NCBI RefSeq assembly: GCF_005116735.1
Contig: NZ_SWDB01000034.1
Coordinates: forward strand, 1 to 64,000
From: Thalassotalea mangrovi
GTDB lineage: Bacteria; Pseudomonadota; Gammaproteobacteria; Enterobacterales; Alteromonadaceae
DNA: 64,000 nucleotides
Direction: 5' to 3'
Of the stretch, positions 29,712-43,281 are shown one piece after another; positions within the stretch are counted from its first letter, which is position 1; every line of letters starts with the position of its first letter. The notes under the pieces were generated by a model, which was given only the letters and a program-made list of their open reading frames with translations, was not told where the DNA came from and did no database searches. The position numbers were made by a program, and so were the translations under genes.

Positions 29712-31970
29712 TTACGACACCAGTTCCGTTTTTTCTTCAAAACTGAACACCAGTTTATCCGCCTTCTTATCAACATCGACCTTGGCGACACCGCCTTGCA
29801 TCAACTCACCAAACAGCAGTTCGTTAGCAAGAGGTTTCTTCAGTTGTTCCTGGATTAAACGGGCCATCGGTCTGGCTCCCATGGCCTTATCATAGCCATG
29901 CTCTGCCAACCAGGCTCGCGCTTTCTTAGACAATTCCAGTGAGACACCTTTATGATCCAACTGCGCCTGCAACTCGACAATAAACTTGTCCACCACCTGC
30001 TCAATAACTTCGGTTTGCAGATGATTAAACCAGATAATTGAATCCAACCGATTGCGAAACTCTGGTGAAAATACCCGATTAATTTCCGACATCGCATCAA
30101 AACTATGATCTTGCTGCTGGAAACCAATAGATTGTCGAGTCGTTTCACGTACGCCGGCATTCGTGGTTAACACCAGGATCACATTGCGAAAATCAGCCTT
30201 GCGGCCATTGTTATCAGTGAGTGTGCCGTGGTCCATTACCTGCAACAGGATATTGTAGATATCGGTGTGCGCTTTCTCTATCTCATCCAGCAGTACGACC
30301 GAGTGCGGATGTTTAATCACCGCATCCGTTAATAAACCGCCTTGCTCGTAACCAACATAACCCGGAGGTGCACCGATCAGGCGACTAACCGCATGCTTCT
30401 CCATATACTCTGACATATCAAAGCGCAATAACTCGACACCGAGTATTTTTGCCAGCTGATTCGTGACTTCGGTCTTCCCTACCCCGGTAGGCCCGGAAAA
30501 CAGGAATGAACCAACCGGTTTGTCTTCATTTCCAAGACCCGCTCGATTTAATCGGATGACCGAGGTTAATCCATCGATTGCTTCGTCCTGGCCAAATACC
30601 ACCATTTTTAAATTGCGGTCGATATTCATCAGGTTGTCTTTTTCCGTAGAAGACACAGATTTTTCTGGAATTCGGGCTATTGCAGCCACGATAGCTTCAA
30701 TCTCGCCGATCCCGATAGTTTTCTTACGTTTTTTCGCTTCTAACAGTTGCTGTTTGGCACCTGCTTCATCGATCACATCGATGGCTTTATCAGGAAGGAA
30801 CCTGTCATTGATGTACTTGGCAGATAATTCTGCGGCCGCTTTCAAGGCTTTATTTGAATATTTCACGTTATGATGTTTCTCATAACGCTCTTTCAGGCCC
30901 TGCAGAATTTTCGTAGTTTCATCTATCGATGGCTCATTAATATCAATCTTCTGGAATCGACGGGCAAGCGCACGATCCTTTTCAAAGATGGTTTTAAACT
31001 CCTGGTAGGTCGTAGACCCCATGCATCGTAATTTACCCGCAGAAAGCAATGGTTTAATCAGGTTAGAGGCATCCATCATGCCACCAGAGGCTGCACCGGC
31101 ACCGATAATGGTGTGAATTTCATCGATAAACAATATCGCATGTGGATCTTTTTCAAGCTCTTTTAACAAGGCTTTGAAACGTTTTTCAAAATCCCCTCGA
31201 TATTTGGTTCCCGCCAGCAAAGCGCCCATATCAAGTGAGTAGATGGTCGCGTCCAGCAAGACCTCAGGAGCTTTCTCTTCAACAATTAATTTTGCCAGGC
31301 CTTCGGCAATGGCGGTTTTACCAACCCCAGCCTCACCAACAAACAATGGGTTGTTCTTGCGACGTCGACTTAACACCTGAACGGTACGCTCCAGCTCCCG
31401 GGCGCGACCAATCATTGGGTCAATCTGTCCAAGCTGTGCCGCCTTGTTTAAGTTATCAGCATAGGCATCGACGGTTTTGTTTTCCTCTTCGACACTAATC
31501 CCGTCATCGTGCTCCAGGGTCGGTTCAATGGCCTGGTTTTTCGCAATGCCATGAGAAATATAATTAACGATATCTAACCGGGTGATATCCGATTTTTTCA
31601 GGAAATAGGCGGCCTGGGATTCTTGCTCACTAAAAATAGCCACCAAAACATTGGCACCATTTACTTCGGTTTTACCTGAAGACTGAACGTGGAACACAGC
31701 ACGTTGCAAGACCCGTTGAAACCCTAACGTTGGCTGAGTTTCCTTGTCTTCATCGCCTTCCTGAATAACGGGTGTGGTTTCAGCGATAAAGGTATTGAGC
31801 TCAAGCCTGAGCTTTTCGAGATCGCCGCCACAGGCTTTTATGGCTTCAATCGCCTCCGGGTTTTCCAATAAAGCAAGCAATAGATGTTCGACCGTCATAA
31901 ATTCATGGCGAGAGTCTTTGGCTTGACGGAAAGCCAGGTTTAAGGAGATTTCTAGTTCTTTATTTAACAT
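29712..31970 (-). CDS. clpA: ATP-dependent Clp protease ATP-binding subunit ClpA
   Basis: 752 residues. An N-terminal double Clp-N domain (1-145) docks ClpS; two AAA+ modules follow with Walker A motifs GEAGVGKT (about 215) and GPTGVGKT (about 495). The 'QSIGFQQ' loop near 615 is the ClpP-binding IGF/L loop. It unfolds substrates and feeds ClpP, which is not in the window. clpS lies 30 bp upstream on the same strand, so clpS-clpA form an operon. Confidence 0.97.
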   Translation of the reverse strand: MLNKELEISLNLAFRQAKDSRHEFMTVEHLLLALLENPEAIEAIKACGGDLEKLRLELNTFIAETTPVIQEGDEDKETQPTLGFQRVLQRAVFHVQSSGKTEVNGANVLVAIFSEQESQAAYFLKKSDITRLDIVNYISHGIAKNQAIEPTLEHDDGISVEEENKTVDAYADNLNKAAQLGQIDPMIGRARELERTVQVLSRRRKNNPLFVGEAGVGKTAIAEGLAKLIVEEKAPEVLLDATIYSLDMGALLAGTKYRGDFEKRFKALLKELEKDPHAILFIDEIHTIIGAGAASGGMMDASNLIKPLLSAGKLRCMGSTTYQEFKTIFEKDRALARRFQKIDINEPSIDETTKILQGLKERYEKHHNVKYSNKALKAAAELSAKYINDRFLPDKAIDVIDEAGAKQQLLEAKKRKKTIGIGEIEAIVAAIARIPEKSVSSTEKDNLMNIDRNLKMVVFGQDEAIDGLTSVIRLNRAGLGNEDKPVGSFLFSGPTGVGKTEVTNQLAKILGVELLRFDMSEYMEKHAVSRLIGAPPGYVGYEQGGLLTDAVIKHPHSVVLLDEIEKAHTDIYNILLQVMDHGTLTDNNGRKADFRNVILVLTTNAGVRETTRQSIGFQQQDHSFDAMSEINRVFSPEFRNRLDSIIWFNHLQTEVIEQVVDKFIVELQAQLDHKGVSLELSKKARAWLAEHGYDKAMGARPMARLIQEQLKKPLANELLFGELMQGGVAKVDVDKKADKLVFSFEEKTELVS

Positions 31971-32000
31971 TTACGTCTTGCTCCATACTTTGGGGGAATA

Positions 32001-32321
32001 CTACACCTTTTCCATGGTACACATCAGTGGATGTTCATGCTTACGGGCAAACCGACAAACTTGATCAACTTTCGTCTCAGCAACTTCGGCGGTAAACACT
32101 CCACAACTTGCTTTACCCTTATAATGTATTGTTAGCATAATTTGCGTCGCTTGGTCAGTATCCATATTAAAAAATTTACTTAACACTTCAACTACGAAGT
32201 CCATCGGTGTGTAATCATCATTTAAAATAATCACCCGATACATAGACGGACGCTTTATTTTCTGTCGTTCAAGCTCTTCAACTACATTATCTGTACCGAT
32301 AAGTTCTTTAGCTTTACTCAT
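32001..32321 (-). CDS. clpS: ATP-dependent Clp protease adapter ClpS
   Basis: 106 residues from ATG 32321; an upstream frame adds 13 residues without family support. '[27 protein letters not shown]' carries the N-degron pocket residues, and '[21 protein letters not shown]' the ClpA-binding face. It selects proteins with N-terminal Leu, Phe, Trp or Tyr for ClpAP. It diverges from cspD, as in E. coli. Confidence 0.96.
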   Translation of the reverse strand: MSKAKELIGTDNVVEELERQKIKRPSMYRVIILNDDYTPMDFVVEVLSKFFNMDTDQATQIMLTIHYKGKASCGVFTAEVAETKVDQVCRFARKHEHPLMCTMEKV

Positions 32322-32540
32322 ATAAAATATTTTAGCTCTTACTGCGTTAAAAATAATCAAGATTTAAAAAATCAAAAAAACCAACTATTTATCTTGACTA
32401 ATTTTTCTATTAATCTAAATTTTTAATTGTGGCTATTTTTTAGTCACACCCCTACCAGTAATTTACTGATAGAAATACTTTAATGATCATGTGAGATCGA
32501 TTCAAACAAAAATACCAATGTTTAAGAAGGAAGTGGAAGT

Positions 32541-32765
32541 ATGGCTAATGGTACAGTGAAATGGTTCAATAACGCCAAAGGTTTTGGTTTTATTCGTCCT
32601 GAATCCGGCGGTGAAGATATCTTCGCACACTACTCAACAATTCAAATGGACGGCTACCGTACCCTAAAAGCTGGCCAAAGTGTCGACTACGAGCTCAATG
32701 AAGGGCCAAAAGGTCATCACGCGGCAAGTATTCGCCCTCTCGATATGGAAGGCGACCAACAATAG
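32541..32765 (+). CDS. cspD: Cold-shock domain protein CspD
   Basis: 74 residues. RNP1 'KGFGFI' and RNP2 'DIFAHYS' mark a cold-shock domain binding single-stranded nucleic acid. The 'FAHYSTIQMDGYRTLKAGQ' wording and the position divergent from clpS point to CspD, a stationary-phase replication inhibitor in E. coli, rather than a cold-induced CspA. Start ATG 32541 has AAGGAAG upstream. Confidence 0.93.
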   Translation: MANGTVKWFNNAKGFGFIRPESGGEDIFAHYSTIQMDGYRTLKAGQSVDYELNEGPKGHHAASIRPLDMEGDQQ

Positions 32766-33225
32766 TCCGGCTTTTTTCAGAGATTTACAGCAAGAGAGCA
32801 CCCCTCTCTTTGCTGGGTCCTGAACTCGCTCTGAATGACATCTTGTTCCCCATAATTGCGTAATAATGCGTAAATATTGAGGAATCGGAATCGCATCACA
32901 GGACAGAGTAAGTTTTCTCTGTTTAGCGGCCAATGATGCCGCCCCTTCTTCGCTCGCTATCTCCAGTGAGTACAGCTTTTGCTGTTCAATCCACCGAAGA
33001 TAAAGCCTTAAGCCGTAAGCTATAAGCCGTAAGTAGTGGGCTTTGACCTTATAACTTTACAGCCATACAACTTTATAGCTTTTATAGCTTCCTTTCTCTA
33101 AAAGGCGTTCTTGGTTCAATCGCCTCTAAAAAAGATATAAGGGCTGATTTAGACAATTACAAGGTAGCGCTTTGCCAATATCCCCCATTTCCGTTTACAG
33201 GATAAAGATTATCCTGAAACAAAAA
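32766..33225. other. Long intergenic region with repeat-like segments
   Basis: About 460 bp without a gene. At 32799-32850 the minus strand reads ATGTCATTCAGAGCGAGTTC AGGACCC, a wording seen in dispersed intergenic repeats of many bacteria; one frame reads 'CHSERVQDP'. At 33001-33090 there is a run of degenerate TAAGCCGTAAGC/TATAGC units. I see no supported promoter or RNA gene. Confidence 0.45.
33001..33090. repeat. Degenerate 'TAAGCCGTAAGC' repeat tract
   Basis: Successive units CCTTAAGC, CGTAAGC, TATAAGC, CGTAAGT, then ACTTTACAGC and TTTATAGC in the opposite sense. It is similar in type to the tracts flanking the purB-roxA gap. The inverted units would allow a hairpin. Confidence 0.5.
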
Positions 33226-33249
33226 GGCCCGCAATTAAGCGGGCCTTAT
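33226..33249 (-). terminator. icd terminator
   Basis: Perfect stem AAGGCCCGC/GCGGGCCTT with loop AATTAA, 22 bp after the icd stop. On the minus strand it is followed by TTTTTG. Confidence 0.85.
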
Positions 33250-33270
33250 TATCAGTCGGTATTAAGACTA

Positions 33271-35956
<2,686 letters not shown>

Positions 35957-36697
35957 ATGATGGAAAAGCAACGCCCTAAAAACCGAGAAAAAGCCAGACG
36001 CCCTAAGTTGACGGGCTCTTCGAAAAGATATTTGGCAAAGAAAACCTCTGCAGTCTCCAACTCGACCAGGCGCGCAGCGAGTCCTGATAAGCTTCGCCGT
36101 AATAAGCCTAAACCAGAACGACCTATACTGGTACTGTTCAATAAACCTTACGATGTTTTAACTCAGTTTAGCGATGATCAGCAGCGCTCAACACTGAAGG
36201 ATTTTATCCCGATCAAGGATATTTATGCTGCTGGCCGTCTCGACAAAGACTCAGAAGGCCTTCTGGTGCTAACCAATGATGGTGAATTACAGCATAAACT
36301 GGCCAATCCAAAGTTCAAAAAAGCCAAAACCTATTGGGTACAGGTAGAAGGTGATGTCAGTGCCCAAGCCATTGAGCAATTGAGTAAAGGCGTTGAATTA
36401 AAAGATGGCCCGACGAGACCGGCAAAGGTAGAACGCATTGAGCAGCCGCAAATCTGGCAGCGCAGTACGCCAATTCGAGATCGAAAAAACATCCCTACGA
36501 CCTGGTTGCAAATTACCATTACCGAAGGTCGAAACCGCCAGGTAAGACGGATGACGGCTCATGTTGGTTATCCTACATTACGCCTGGTCCGCGTTTCGAT
36601 GGGACCTTATTCACTGGCACAGATAGCGCCATTAACAACAATACAGCCAGGCCAGTATTTACAAATTGAGTTAGACCCGACGGGTAACACAAAATAG
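35957..36697 (+). CDS. rluE: 23S rRNA pseudouridine synthase RluE
   Basis: About 246 residues from ATG 35957; a TTG at 35939 in frame is less likely. The basic N-terminal tail (to about 55) is long and lysine/arginine-rich. The catalytic block '[23 protein letters not shown]' has the RluE/RsuA-type aspartate, and '[21 protein letters not shown]' is motif III. By homology it makes pseudouridine 2457 in 23S rRNA. The order rluE-nudJ-mnmA-hflD-purB is as in E. coli. Confidence 0.9.
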   Translation: MMEKQRPKNREKARRPKLTGSSKRYLAKKTSAVSNSTRRAASPDKLRRNKPKPERPILVLFNKPYDVLTQFSDDQQRSTLKDFIPIKDIYAAGRLDKDSEGLLVLTNDGELQHKLANPKFKKAKTYWVQVEGDVSAQAIEQLSKGVELKDGPTRPAKVERIEQPQIWQRSTPIRDRKNIPTTWLQITITEGRNRQVRRMTAHVGYPTLRLVRVSMGPYSLAQIAPLTTIQPGQYLQIELDPTGNTK

Positions 36698-36700
36698 AGG

Positions 36701-37171
36701 ATGCCAACTTTGGATGACCATCATTTACAATTTAAACCTAATACAACCGTAGCCGCCATCGTTCATCATAAAGGGAAATTTCTTATGGTTGAAGAATGGC
36801 AGGATCAACAATGGGTCTATAACCAGCCTGCAGGACATATTGAAGCAAATGAAACCATTATTGAAGGGTTAGAACGAGAGCTTAAAGAAGAAACCGGGTT
36901 ACAGTTAACCGCTCAGGCATTAAGCGGCATCTATTATTTTCACTTACCCAGATCCAATCTGTTCTATCTGCGCTTTTGCTTTATTGTCGAACTGGATGCG
37001 TGGTTAGAAACGCAACCAGAAGACAACGAAATCAATCGCGCTGTCTGGATGAGTTACGAAGAAATCGTAAATAAATCCGCGCAATTACGAAGTCCAATCG
37101 TGCTTGCTGCCATCAAAGACTATTTAGACGGCAATAAATATCCACTATCCATTTTAAAATCCTATCTTTAA
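36701..37171 (+). CDS. nudJ: Nudix hydrolase NudJ
   Basis: 156 residues. The Nudix box is complete: 'GHIEANETIIEGLERELKEE' followed by TGL matches GX5EX7REUXEEXGU. The N-terminal 'TVAAIVHHKGKFLMVEEW' and tryptophan-rich strand are NudJ-like. NudJ in E. coli hydrolyses thiamine pyrophosphate precursors and nucleoside di/triphosphates. It starts 3 bp after rluE, so it is co-transcribed. Confidence 0.92.
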   Translation: MPTLDDHHLQFKPNTTVAAIVHHKGKFLMVEEWQDQQWVYNQPAGHIEANETIIEGLERELKEETGLQLTAQALSGIYYFHLPRSNLFYLRFCFIVELDAWLETQPEDNEINRAVWMSYEEIVNKSAQLRSPIVLAAIKDYLDGNKYPLSILKSYL

Positions 37172-37238
37172 TAATGCGTTGAACGCTATTTCATGATAAA
37201 ATTCGCGCCATTTTTTAACTGGCTGGGAATTAAAGTCC

Positions 37239-38369
37239 TTGAGTACAACAGCAAACCGTGATTTAAAAGTTATCGTCGGCATGTCCGGCGGCGTTGATTC
37301 TTCTGTTTCCGCTTACCTCTTGAAGCAACAAGGCTATCAGGTGGAAGGTCTGTTTATGAAAAACTGGGAAGAAGACGACGATGACGAATATTGTGCAGCA
37401 GCAGAAGATCTGAAAGATGCACAGGCGGTTTGTGAAAAATTAGGGATAGAACTTCATACCATCAATTTTGCTGCCGAATACTGGGATAATGTATTCGAGT
37501 ACTTTCTTGAAGAATACAAAGCCGGTCGCACCCCAAACCCTGACATTATGTGCAATAAAGAAATCAAATTTAAAGCATTTCTGGAATTTGCCTGCGAAGA
37601 CCTGGGTGCTGATTTCATCGCAACCGGACATTATGTGCAACGCCGTGATAGCAATGGTAAATATCAGTTGCTTCGGGGTCTGGATAACAACAAAGATCAA
37701 AGCTACTTTTTATATACACTAAGCCACCAGCAAGTCGCACAAACGCTGTTCCCTGTCGGTCACCTGGAAAAACCTGAAGTGCGGGCCATTGCCGAGCGTG
37801 AAGGGTTGATTACTCACAATAAAAAGGACTCTACGGGGATTTGCTTTATTGGTGAGCGCAAATTTAAAGATTTCCTGGGGCGTTATTTACCCGCTCAGCC
37901 AGGCGATATCGAAAATTGTGAAGGTCAGGTCATTGGTGAACATGATGGTCTTATGTATCACACCCTGGGTCAACGCAAAGGCCTGAGAATTGGTGGTCTG
38001 AAAGACGCTGGTGATGAGCCATGGTACGTCGTTGAAAAGGATATGAAACGCAACGTATTAATCGTTGGCCAGGGTCATAACCACCCTCGCCTGTTTTCAA
38101 AAGGCCTGATCGCCGATCAATTGCATTGGGTTGATCGAGTTGAGCCAGCATTAAATGAAGCTTTTCGTTGTACGGTTAAAACCCGTTACCGTCAACAGGA
38201 TGTGGCTTGTACGGTAACTCGAATTAACGATAAGGACTACGAAGTGATGTTTGATGAGCAACAAAGCTCGGTAACACCAGGCCAGTCCGTTGTTTTTTAT
38301 CAGGATGAGGTATGTCTTGGTGGTGGAATCATTGATACGCTCATTCGCGATTTTGATTCACTAAACTAA
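37239..38369 (+). CDS. mnmA: tRNA 2-thiouridylase MnmA
   Basis: 376 residues. PP-loop '[16 protein letters not shown]' binds ATP; catalytic cysteines are C105 ('[11 protein letters not shown]') and C202 ('[12 protein letters not shown]'), which form the transient disulfide. It thiolates U34 of tRNA Lys, Glu and Gln with sulfur from the Tus relay. The start is TTG 37239; the next ATG would remove the PP-loop, so the non-standard start is real. It precedes hflD as in E. coli. Confidence 0.95.
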   Translation: MSTTANRDLKVIVGMSGGVDSSVSAYLLKQQGYQVEGLFMKNWEEDDDDEYCAAAEDLKDAQAVCEKLGIELHTINFAAEYWDNVFEYFLEEYKAGRTPNPDIMCNKEIKFKAFLEFACEDLGADFIATGHYVQRRDSNGKYQLLRGLDNNKDQSYFLYTLSHQQVAQTLFPVGHLEKPEVRAIAEREGLITHNKKDSTGICFIGERKFKDFLGRYLPAQPGDIENCEGQVIGEHDGLMYHTLGQRKGLRIGGLKDAGDEPWYVVEKDMKRNVLIVGQGHNHPRLFSKGLIADQLHWVDRVEPALNEAFRCTVKTRYRQQDVACTVTRINDKDYEVMFDEQQSSVTPGQSVVFYQDEVCLGGGIIDTLIRDFDSLN

Positions 38370-38439
38370 GGCACGAGCCCATTGCTTTAATGGTTGTTAG
38401 TAAAAACCCAATAAATCATAACAATTAAGCCGTAGGTAT

Positions 38440-39057
38440 ATGAGAGAACAAACCTTAACATTCGCTGCAATTTGCCAGGCTGCTGCCATGGTTCAGGGCA
38501 TTGCTCGCAAAAATCAACTGGACGACTCCCTGTTTGATTTAATGTTGAACTCCATTGTAAACACCAATCCGAAAGATACACTGGACGTTTATGGATCCGA
38601 TATTGCGCACCTGAAAACCGGGTTACAGCTGATTGTCACTCAACTGGGCGATAATACTGTAAATAAAGATCCGGAAATTACCCGGTATATTGTCAGTCTT
38701 CTTAATCTCGAACGTCGCCTGCAAGGCAAGAAAAAGCATATGACCAGTCTTGGTGAGCGTATCGATCAGTGCCAGCGTCAGTTAACTCACTTTGAATTGA
38801 ACAGCGATAATATGATTGCCAATTTCGCCAGCGTCTACAGTGATATCATCAGCCCGCTGGCAACCCCGATTCAGATTGCGGGCGAACCCGGGATTTTAAA
38901 ACAAGTCGGCAATCAGAACCGCATTCGCGCCCTGCTTCTTGCAGGAATACGCGCCGCTGTGTTGTGGCGACAAATGGGTGGTAAACGCCGAGTCATTTTA
39001 TTTCGCAGACGCCAGGTAGTGGCGCAAGCGCAAGAATTATTAAAGTCTATACATTAA
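38440..39057 (+). CDS. hflD: High-frequency lysogenization protein HflD
   Basis: 205 residues, all helical. 'ICQAAAMVQGIARKNQLDDSLFDLMLNSI' and 'LLAGIRAAVLWRQMGGKRRVILFRRRQ' are HflD family blocks. A peripheral inner-membrane protein; in E. coli it affects phage lambda CII, and its normal cell function is unclear. It starts 71 bp after mnmA and ends 14 bp before purB, so one operon. Confidence 0.93.
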   Translation: MREQTLTFAAICQAAAMVQGIARKNQLDDSLFDLMLNSIVNTNPKDTLDVYGSDIAHLKTGLQLIVTQLGDNTVNKDPEITRYIVSLLNLERRLQGKKKHMTSLGERIDQCQRQLTHFELNSDNMIANFASVYSDIISPLATPIQIAGEPGILKQVGNQNRIRALLLAGIRAAVLWRQMGGKRRVILFRRRQVVAQAQELLKSIH

Positions 39058-39061
39058 TTAG

Positions 39062-40438
<1,377 letters not shown>

Positions 40439-40445
40439 GCTCGAA

Positions 40446-40530
40446 AAAGCGCTATAGAGCTGTAAGCTGTAAGGCTTTAAGGCTGTAAGCGGTAAGGCTG
40501 TATAGCGGTAAGGCGATAAAGTAACTTACG
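40446..40530. repeat. Tandem degenerate 'AGCTGTAAGG' tract, left copy
   Basis: About ten units of 7-9 bp (AGCTGTA, AGCTGTA, AGGCTTTA, AGGCTGTA, AGCGGTA, AGGCTGTA and so on). GCTTTAAGGCTGTAAGCGG and the next bases (40474-40500) are the inverted counterpart of 40768-40794 with two differences. Confidence 0.65.
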
Positions 40531-40565
40531 TTACGGCTATAGGGCTCTATCGCCTTCAAGCGTTA

Positions 40566-40600
40566 ATATAGGGAGGAGACAACATAACTCCTCCCTATAT
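40566..40600. terminator. Perfect 13-bp hairpin after purB
   Basis: Arms ATATAGGGAGGAG and CTCCTCCCTATAT enclose the 9-nt loop ACAACATAA. Strong and symmetrical, but without a T-run, so it may be a transcript-stabilising or factor-assisted end of the purB operon rather than a standard terminator. Confidence 0.5.
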
Positions 40601-40737
40601 GCATACACATCTGACTCCGCTTAGCACCTTAAAAGTGCACCTCGCTAGCAGAGAATTCACAACTTTCCTCCTCCTAAATTTGGGCAAATATTTCAAGCGA
40701 ACCGACCGGGCGCTGTTGCACAACCATTAGCATTAAC

Positions 40738-40794
40738 CAAAAACGCTGTAGAGCTGTAGAGCTGTAGAGCCTTACCGCCTTAAAGCCTTAAAGC
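40738..40794. repeat. Tandem degenerate 'GCTGTAGA' tract, right copy
   Basis: Units CGCTGTAGA, GCTGTAGA, GCTGTAGA, then AGCCTTACCGCCTTAAAGCC TTAAAGC, which is the inverted complement of the left tract. It lies about 80 bp before roxA. Confidence 0.6.
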
Positions 40795-40876
40795 GATATC
40801 GAGCTAAAGTTGCCTGATTTTTTCCGTATTGACGTGTATCCTATAACCATTAGATTGATAAATTTGCTGTAAAACC

Positions 40877-42022
40877 ATGATCATAGACTGGAAAGATCTC
40901 TCCCCTGAATTATTTCTTGAACAATACTGGCAGAAAAAGCCTTTGCTTATCAAAGGTGCCTTTGCAAACTTTATAGACCCGGTAGCGCCTGATGAACTCG
41001 CCGGTCTTGCCATGGAAGACATGATTGAATCTCGCATTGTCCAACATCGGGATAATAAATGGCATGTCGACCATGGTCCTTTCGACGATTTTGAGTCATA
41101 CGGAGATAACCAGTGGACGTTATTGGTCCAGGCGGTAAACCACTGGTTTGAAGACGTTGACTCACTGATAAGCCCATTCCGGTTCATCCCCAACTGGCGA
41201 ATTGATGATGTAATGGTAAGTTTTTCGACACCTGGAGGTGGTGTTGGTGCTCATGTCGATCAATATGACGTTTTTATCATCCAGGGAAGCGGCAAACGAC
41301 AATGGCGAGTCGGTAAACCCGATTCAACGCTGCAGACCCTCGTACCTCACCCGGATTTAAAGCAGGTGTCTGCATTTGAAAGCTGTATTGATGTCACAAC
41401 AGAAGCCGGTGACCTGCTCTATATCCCACCGCATCACCCGCACGATGGCATCGCCATTGATAATGCGATGAACTATTCGGTGGGATTCCAGGCGCCAAAC
41501 CCTCAAGAGTTGATTGGTGGACTTGCCGATTACATGTTAGATGAAGACATTTATGCAAAGCGCATCGACGATAGTCAGCGTCTGGCAACCAGTCAACCTG
41601 AGTTATTCAGCGATCGCGATTTACAATTGTTAAAACAGCAAATGCAAAACGTGCTTGATAATGACGATGTTATGGAAAACTTTCTCGGTCAGCTATTAAC
41701 GTCTGTGCACCACGCACTGGATGTTGGATTACCGGAACAACCAATCAGCATAGAGGAAATTCCTGACATCATCGAACAAATCATCGAAGATGATGGCGCA
41801 TTGGAACCGGTGCTGGGCTTTAAAACCTTACTGATCGAGCAACGTAAATTATTTATTAATGGCGAACGATTTACCATTTATGAAGATACACTCGATCTGG
41901 CCCTCGCACTCGCCAACAAACAGCACCTTAATTCCGAATTGCTGAAAAGCGCACTAAGCAATTTGAAAAACCTGGAGCTGTTAACTAGGGTTATAAATAT
42001 AGGACTTTGGCAGTTAGCTTGA
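40877..42022 (+). CDS. roxA: Ribosomal protein L16 arginine hydroxylase RoxA (YcfD)
   Basis: 381 residues. A JmjC/cupin fold with the iron triad H126-x-D128 in 'GAHVDQYDVF' and H188 in 'YIPPHHPHDG', the same spacing as E. coli YcfD. It uses 2-oxoglutarate, oxygen and iron(II) to hydroxylate an arginine of 50S protein L16. The C-terminal winged-helix dimer region is present. The GNAT gene follows after 8 bp. Confidence 0.93.
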   Translation: MIIDWKDLSPELFLEQYWQKKPLLIKGAFANFIDPVAPDELAGLAMEDMIESRIVQHRDNKWHVDHGPFDDFESYGDNQWTLLVQAVNHWFEDVDSLISPFRFIPNWRIDDVMVSFSTPGGGVGAHVDQYDVFIIQGSGKRQWRVGKPDSTLQTLVPHPDLKQVSAFESCIDVTTEAGDLLYIPPHHPHDGIAIDNAMNYSVGFQAPNPQELIGGLADYMLDEDIYAKRIDDSQRLATSQPELFSDRDLQLLKQQMQNVLDNDDVMENFLGQLLTSVHHALDVGLPEQPISIEEIPDIIEQIIEDDGALEPVLGFKTLLIEQRKLFINGERFTIYEDTLDLALALANKQHLNSELLKSALSNLKNLELLTRVINIGLWQLA

Positions 42023-42030
42023 GGTGAGTA

Positions 42031-42492
42031 GTGCGCTACAAAGTGAATATTGTTCGTTGGCAGCAAGCCGAGCGACAGTTGAAATCTGTTCGTGAGAAAG
42101 TGTTTTGCTGTGAACGGCGAATCCCCTACGATATCGAATTCGACCAGCAAGACCGAAAAGCCCACCATGTTCTGGTGGTGGATGAAGAAACCCAGGAACC
42201 CATAGCGACCGGAAGAATCACCAACAGTGGTGAGATTTCTCGTATTGCTGTGGTCATTTCACAACGGAAAAGTCCGGTGGGTAAAGAAGTCATTCAGGCG
42301 CTGCTGAAAATAGCCAGAAAAAACCAGCTAAATGAAGTTTATATTAATTCAGATTTAGATGCGGTTAGCTATTTCGCCAGTCATAACTTCCGCCCGGTTG
42401 GTGCGGTATTTATGGAAGCGGGTATACCCAGGCAACGAATGTCCTGTCCCCTTCGCGAAGTTGACTTCAAGCGCTTCTATTTAAGTCACTAA
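42031..42492 (+). CDS. GNAT family N-acetyltransferase
   Basis: 153 residues. 'PIATGRITNSGEISRIAVVISQRKSPVGKEVIQALLKIARKN' is the acetyl-CoA-binding region, and 'LDAVSYFASHNFRPVGAVFMEAGIPRQRM' resembles the ElaA/YjcF-type branch. The Q/RxxGxG/A loop is modified here (QRKSPVGK). Acceptor unknown. GTG start 42031 with GAGGTGA upstream, 8 bp after roxA, so probably translated from the same mRNA. Confidence 0.82.
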   Translation: MRYKVNIVRWQQAERQLKSVREKVFCCERRIPYDIEFDQQDRKAHHVLVVDEETQEPIATGRITNSGEISRIAVVISQRKSPVGKEVIQALLKIARKNQLNEVYINSDLDAVSYFASHNFRPVGAVFMEAGIPRQRMSCPLREVDFKRFYLSH

Positions 42493-42500
42493 ACATTGAT

Positions 42501-42550
42501 AAGCGAAGGCGACACCTTATTGCTGTGCAAGGGCTGTCGCCTGTTCGCTT
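42501..42550. terminator. Long imperfect hairpin between convergent genes
   Basis: Arms AAGCGAAGGCGACA (42501-42514) and TGTCGCC-TG-TTCGCTT (42535-42550) pair over 14 bp with a two-base bulge. It lies between the convergent GNAT and DUF4826 genes and may end both transcripts, although T-runs are absent. Confidence 0.5.
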
Positions 42551-42597
42551 TCAAGCGCTTAACAATACGGCTAAGCGCTGACACGAAATACCACAGA

Positions 42598-43029
42598 TTA
42601 ACTAGCGTTCGTCGTCCACAGTTTTTCGTTATCAAACATTTGGTATAGGCCTTCTGCGCGACTGACTAATAAATTTGCAAATTCAACCTGAGTATTATCA
42701 GCCGCATTAGCCATCAGGTTTTGTGCCTGAAGTTGCCACTTCATCGAAAAATTTCTTAATGCTTCACGACCATCAACAGCGTTTGCCACCGGGATATGAT
42801 CGGCAGGCAAATCACCGCTAATTACCCAATAGCTTTGCTTATCCATCGCCTGCAGTTTCCATACAGCCACAAGTGGCGCAACATAACGACTTTCTTCCGT
42901 AGCAACTGATTCAACAACCAGTCCTTTTTCAGCCATGTACTTGGTTGCTTTCTGATATTGTTCTCTTACCCATGCACTACGGTTTTCTTCGGTCATTTGC
43001 TCAGGTTTTTTATTGTCTGAATCACTCAT
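42598..43029 (-). CDS. DUF4826 family protein
   Basis: 143 residues from ATG 43029, chosen for GAGGC six bases upstream (a longer frame to 43104 lacks support). A soluble acidic protein: 'MTEENRSAWVREQYQKATKYMAEKG' then 'YVAPLVAVWKLQA.DKQSYWVISGDLPADHI' and 'ALRNFSMKWQLQAQNL', which I recognise as DUF4826. Function unknown. It is divergent from leucine dehydrogenase. Confidence 0.75.
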   Translation of the reverse strand: MSDSDNKKPEQMTEENRSAWVREQYQKATKYMAEKGLVVESVATEESRYVAPLVAVWKLQAMDKQSYWVISGDLPADHIPVANAVDGREALRNFSMKWQLQAQNLMANAADNTQVEFANLLVSRAEGLYQMFDNEKLWTTNAS

Positions 43030-43281
43030 TTGATGCCTCATAGTGAAAAATTTTTCGCCCATACTCGCCGATAATCTTCTCAAACTCAAGTAGAAAATAA
43101 GCAAATCGGTTGTAGTATTTAATGAACAGAATAAAAAAAAGAAATTAGCGCTTTTTATGGCCTGTGGCGCATTTAAATGATAAGGTTCGCGAAATTTTTA
43201 AGCGCTATAATTGCCAGCACAATTCGGGCTTGCAATTACCCTGTCAATCACCCTGTATTGAACAACAAAATGGAGAAAGGT

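Larger units (their letters stand above)
40439..40876. other. Repeat-rich gap between purB and roxA
   Basis: A 438-bp stretch without a gene. Two tracts of degenerate 'GCTGTAAGG' units flank it in opposite orientation, and a perfect 13-bp hairpin sits inside (40566-40600). This is the place where enterobacteria carry phoPQ; I see no remnant of those genes in either strand. Confidence 0.6.

Noticed and set aside
32664..32933. Open frame on the minus strand over the end of cspD and the following gap
   Set aside because: It overlaps cspD in antisense and reads through a repeat-like segment ('CHSERVQDP' wording), a common false gene in repeats.
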